This document shows positions 4,979 through 6,852 of a stretch of 6,852 bases of DNA, one piece after another. Position 1 is the stretch's first letter. Each line of letters starts with the position of its first letter. The notes beneath the pieces are model-generated. The model did no database searches, was not told the DNA's origin, and saw only the letters and a list, made by a program, of their open reading frames with translations. This DNA comes from Desulfobacteraceae bacterium. GTDB taxonomy: Bacteria; Desulfobacterota; DSM-4660; Desulfatiglandales; Desulfatiglandaceae. The stretch is from assembly GCA_030642205.1 (NCBI GenBank), contig DAOWOF010000130.1, positions 1 to 6,852 of the forward strand. The letters run 5' to 3'. Both the position numbers and the translations under genes were made by a program.

Positions 4979-6852
4979 ATGCCTAAACGACTAGATATAA
5001 ATAAAATACTAATTATTGGTTCAGGCCCAATCGTCATCGGTCAGGCCTGCGAATTCGATTATTCCGGAACCCAGGCCTGTAAAGCCCTCAAAGAAGAAGG
5101 TTATGAAGTAATTCTGGTAAACAGCAATCCAGCTACTATCATGACTGATCCTGACATGGCCCACCGCACCTATATTGAGCCAATTACCCCTGAGATTGTT
5201 CAAAAGGTAATTGAAAGGGAAAAACCTGACGCAATTCTGCCCACTCTGGGCGGTCAGACTGGTCTTAATACAGTAGTAAAGATCGCTGAAACCGGAATTC
5301 TGGAGGAGATGGGAGTCGAGGTTATAGGCGCCTCTATTCCGGTAATCCTGAAAGCGGAGGATCGTGAGCAATTCAGGGATGCCATGAATAATATAGGCCT
5401 AAGGGTTCCTGATAACGGCATTGCCCGTAATATGGAAGAAGCCAGAAAAATAGCGGAAGAAATAGGTTTTCCGCTTATAATTCGGGCCAGTTTTACGATG
5501 GGAGGAGCTGGCAGTGGCGCGGCTTACAACTGGGAGGAAATGGAAGAACTGGCAAATGCGGGCCTGGAAGCGAGTATGATTACCGAGATCATCATGGAGG
5601 AATCCCTTATTGGCTGGAAAGAATTTGAGCTGGAGGTAATGCGGGATTTTAAGGATAATGTGGTTATAATCTGCTCCATTGAGAATTTTGATCCAATGGG
5701 AGTCCATACAGGCGACAGTATTACCGTGGCCCCGGCCCAGACCCTCACTGACAAAGAATACCAAATAATGCGCGACGCGGCCCTTTCCATTATCAGGGAA
5801 ATCGGAGTTGAAACAGGAGGGTCCAATATTCAGTTTGCCGTAAATCCGAAAAATGGAGATATGGTTGTCATTGAGATGAATCCGAGAGTTTCCAGAAGCT
5901 CTGCCCTTGCCTCCAAGGCCACAGGTTTTCCAATTGCCAAAATTGCCGCGAAACTGGCCATTGGCTATACCCTGGATGAAATCCCGAATGATATTACGCG
6001 TGAAACCTATGCCTCATTCGAACCTTCAATTGACTACTGCGTAATCAAAGTGCCTCGCTGGACCTTTGAAAAATTCCATGGAGCAAAAGATTTCCTGACT
6101 ACCGCCATGAAATCGGTAGGGGAAACAATGGCCATAGGCCGGACGTTTAAGGAGGCCCTTCAAAAGGCTGTGCGTTCCCTGGAAATTAATCGCTTTGGCC
6201 TCCCTCTTGATCAATCGGATCTTGACGAAACGGATTCAGGAATCCATGGTATTGAAGAAGGGCTCTCCCACCCTAATTCCTTGCGTCTCTTTTATATTTA
6301 CGAGGCCTTTGAGCGAGGGATGGATATAGAAAAGATTCATAAATTAAGCCTCATTGATCCCTGGTTTCTTTATAATATTCAAGTTCTGTTTCACCAGGAA
6401 AAGAAACTGGAACAGATGGTCAGCCAGGGTATGGGGCCTGATACATGGGATCATGATTTTCTTCAAAACATAAAGGCACAGGGCTTTTCTGATGTTCATC
6501 TGGCCAGAATCTTCGGTATTTCCGAGGAAAATTTCAGACAGATACGGAAGGCCAAAAAAGTATTGCCGGTTTACAAACTGGTAGATACCTGCGCTGCTGA
6601 ATTTGAGGCCTATACCCCTTATTATTACTCTACTTATGAACAGGAAAACGAAGCTCGGCCTTCCTGCAATAAAAAAGTTGTAATCCTTGGCGGTGGACCA
6701 AACCGTATTGGCCAGGGTATTGAATTTGATTATTGCTGTGTTCAGGCATCCTATGCCCTGAAAGAGATGGGCATTGAAAGCATAATGGTCAACAGCAATC
6801 CTGAAACAGTCAGCACCGATTATGATACTTCGGATAAACTCTATTTTGAGCC
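4979..6852 (+). CDS. carB: Carbamoyl phosphate synthetase, large subunit CarB (3' end outside the window)
   Basis: CarB makes carbamoyl phosphate from bicarbonate, ammonia and two ATP. The frame is open from the ATG at 4979 to the window end: 624 complete codons of about 1,070 expected. It starts MPKRLDINKILIIGSGPIVI, the standard N-terminus. Residues 1 to about 400 are the carboxyphosphate half, an ATP-grasp unit whose key residues fall at the same numbers as in E. coli CarB: R129, R169, E215, E299, N301 and R303 (VIEMNPRVSRSS). About 400-555 is the oligomerisation domain (ending near PVYKLVDTCAAEFEAYTPYY), and the carbamoyl phosphate half begins at about 565 with VVILGGGPNRIGQGIEFDYC. One oddity is the glycine-rich ATP loop, GGAGSG at 175-180 where E. 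coli has GGSGGG. No Shine-Dalgarno sequence is apparent in the 26-base gap after carA. The gene is otherwise undamaged as far as it can be seen. Confidence 0.97.
   Translation, partial: MPKRLDINKILIIGSGPIVIGQACEFDYSGTQACKALKEEGYEVILVNSNPATIMTDPDMAHRTYIEPITPEIVQKVIEREKPDAILPTLGGQTGLNTVVKIAETGILEEMGVEVIGASIPVILKAEDREQFRDAMNNIGLRVPDNGIARNMEEARKIAEEIGFPLIIRASFTMGGAGSGAAYNWEEMEELANAGLEASMITEIIMEESLIGWKEFELEVMRDFKDNVVIICSIENFDPMGVHTGDSITVAPAQTLTDKEYQIMRDAALSIIREIGVETGGSNIQFAVNPKNGDMVVIEMNPRVSRSSALASKATGFPIAKIAAKLAIGYTLDEIPNDITRETYASFEPSIDYCVIKVPRWTFEKFHGAKDFLTTAMKSVGETMAIGRTFKEALQKAVRSLEINRFGLPLDQSDLDETDSGIHGIEEGLSHPNSLRLFYIYEAFERGMDIEKIHKLSLIDPWFLYNIQVLFHQEKKLEQMVSQGMGPDTWDHDFLQNIKAQGFSDVHLARIFGISEENFRQIRKAKKVLPVYKLVDTCAAEFEAYTPYYYSTYEQENEARPSCNKKVVILGGGPNRIGQGIEFDYCCVQASYALKEMGIESIMVNSNPETVSTDYDTSDKLYFE

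Overview
The window looks like part of the chromosome of an anaerobic bacterium, most likely a Desulfobacterales-type sulfate reducer or another deltaproteobacterial lineage. This rests on the style of the HisF and CarAB proteins and on a DUF3786 protein with an N-terminal iron-sulfur motif, a family I associate with strict anaerobes. It is an inference from protein character, not from a marker gene. No rRNA, tRNA, CRISPR array, intact transposase or phage gene is visible.

The window has two halves. The left part (1-2408) is accessory in character. It starts with a large imperfect inverted repeat (1-233). Next is the broken C-terminal end of a LuxR-type regulator (about 281-486), then an intact DUF3786 gene with its own good ribosome binding site (503-1324). 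A gene-free gap of 186 bases follows, then a convergent, very AT-rich gene for a small PsiE-like membrane protein (1511-1948, minus strand). A second, nearly identical copy of the left arm of the repeat lies at 2080-2156, so the two copies bracket this roughly 2-kb stretch in the same orientation.

The right part (2409-6852) is a tight plus-strand run of housekeeping genes: hisH, hisF, carA and carB, the last cut by the window end. hisH and hisF overlap by 11 bases, hisF and carA are 2 bases apart, and carA and carB are 26 apart, so they are very probably one transcript. The products form two glutaminase/synthase pairs: HisH-HisF (imidazole glycerol phosphate synthase, which also releases the purine intermediate AICAR) and CarA-CarB (carbamoyl phosphate synthetase, feeding arginine and pyrimidines). 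In both pairs a class I glutamine amidotransferase makes ammonia that is passed to its partner. All catalytic residues I could check are present.

I see no convincing new defence or mobile system. The most interesting items are the unclassified repeat family, the decayed LuxR fragment, the hisHF-carAB gene order, and a perfect 14-base palindrome over a possible promoter before hisH.
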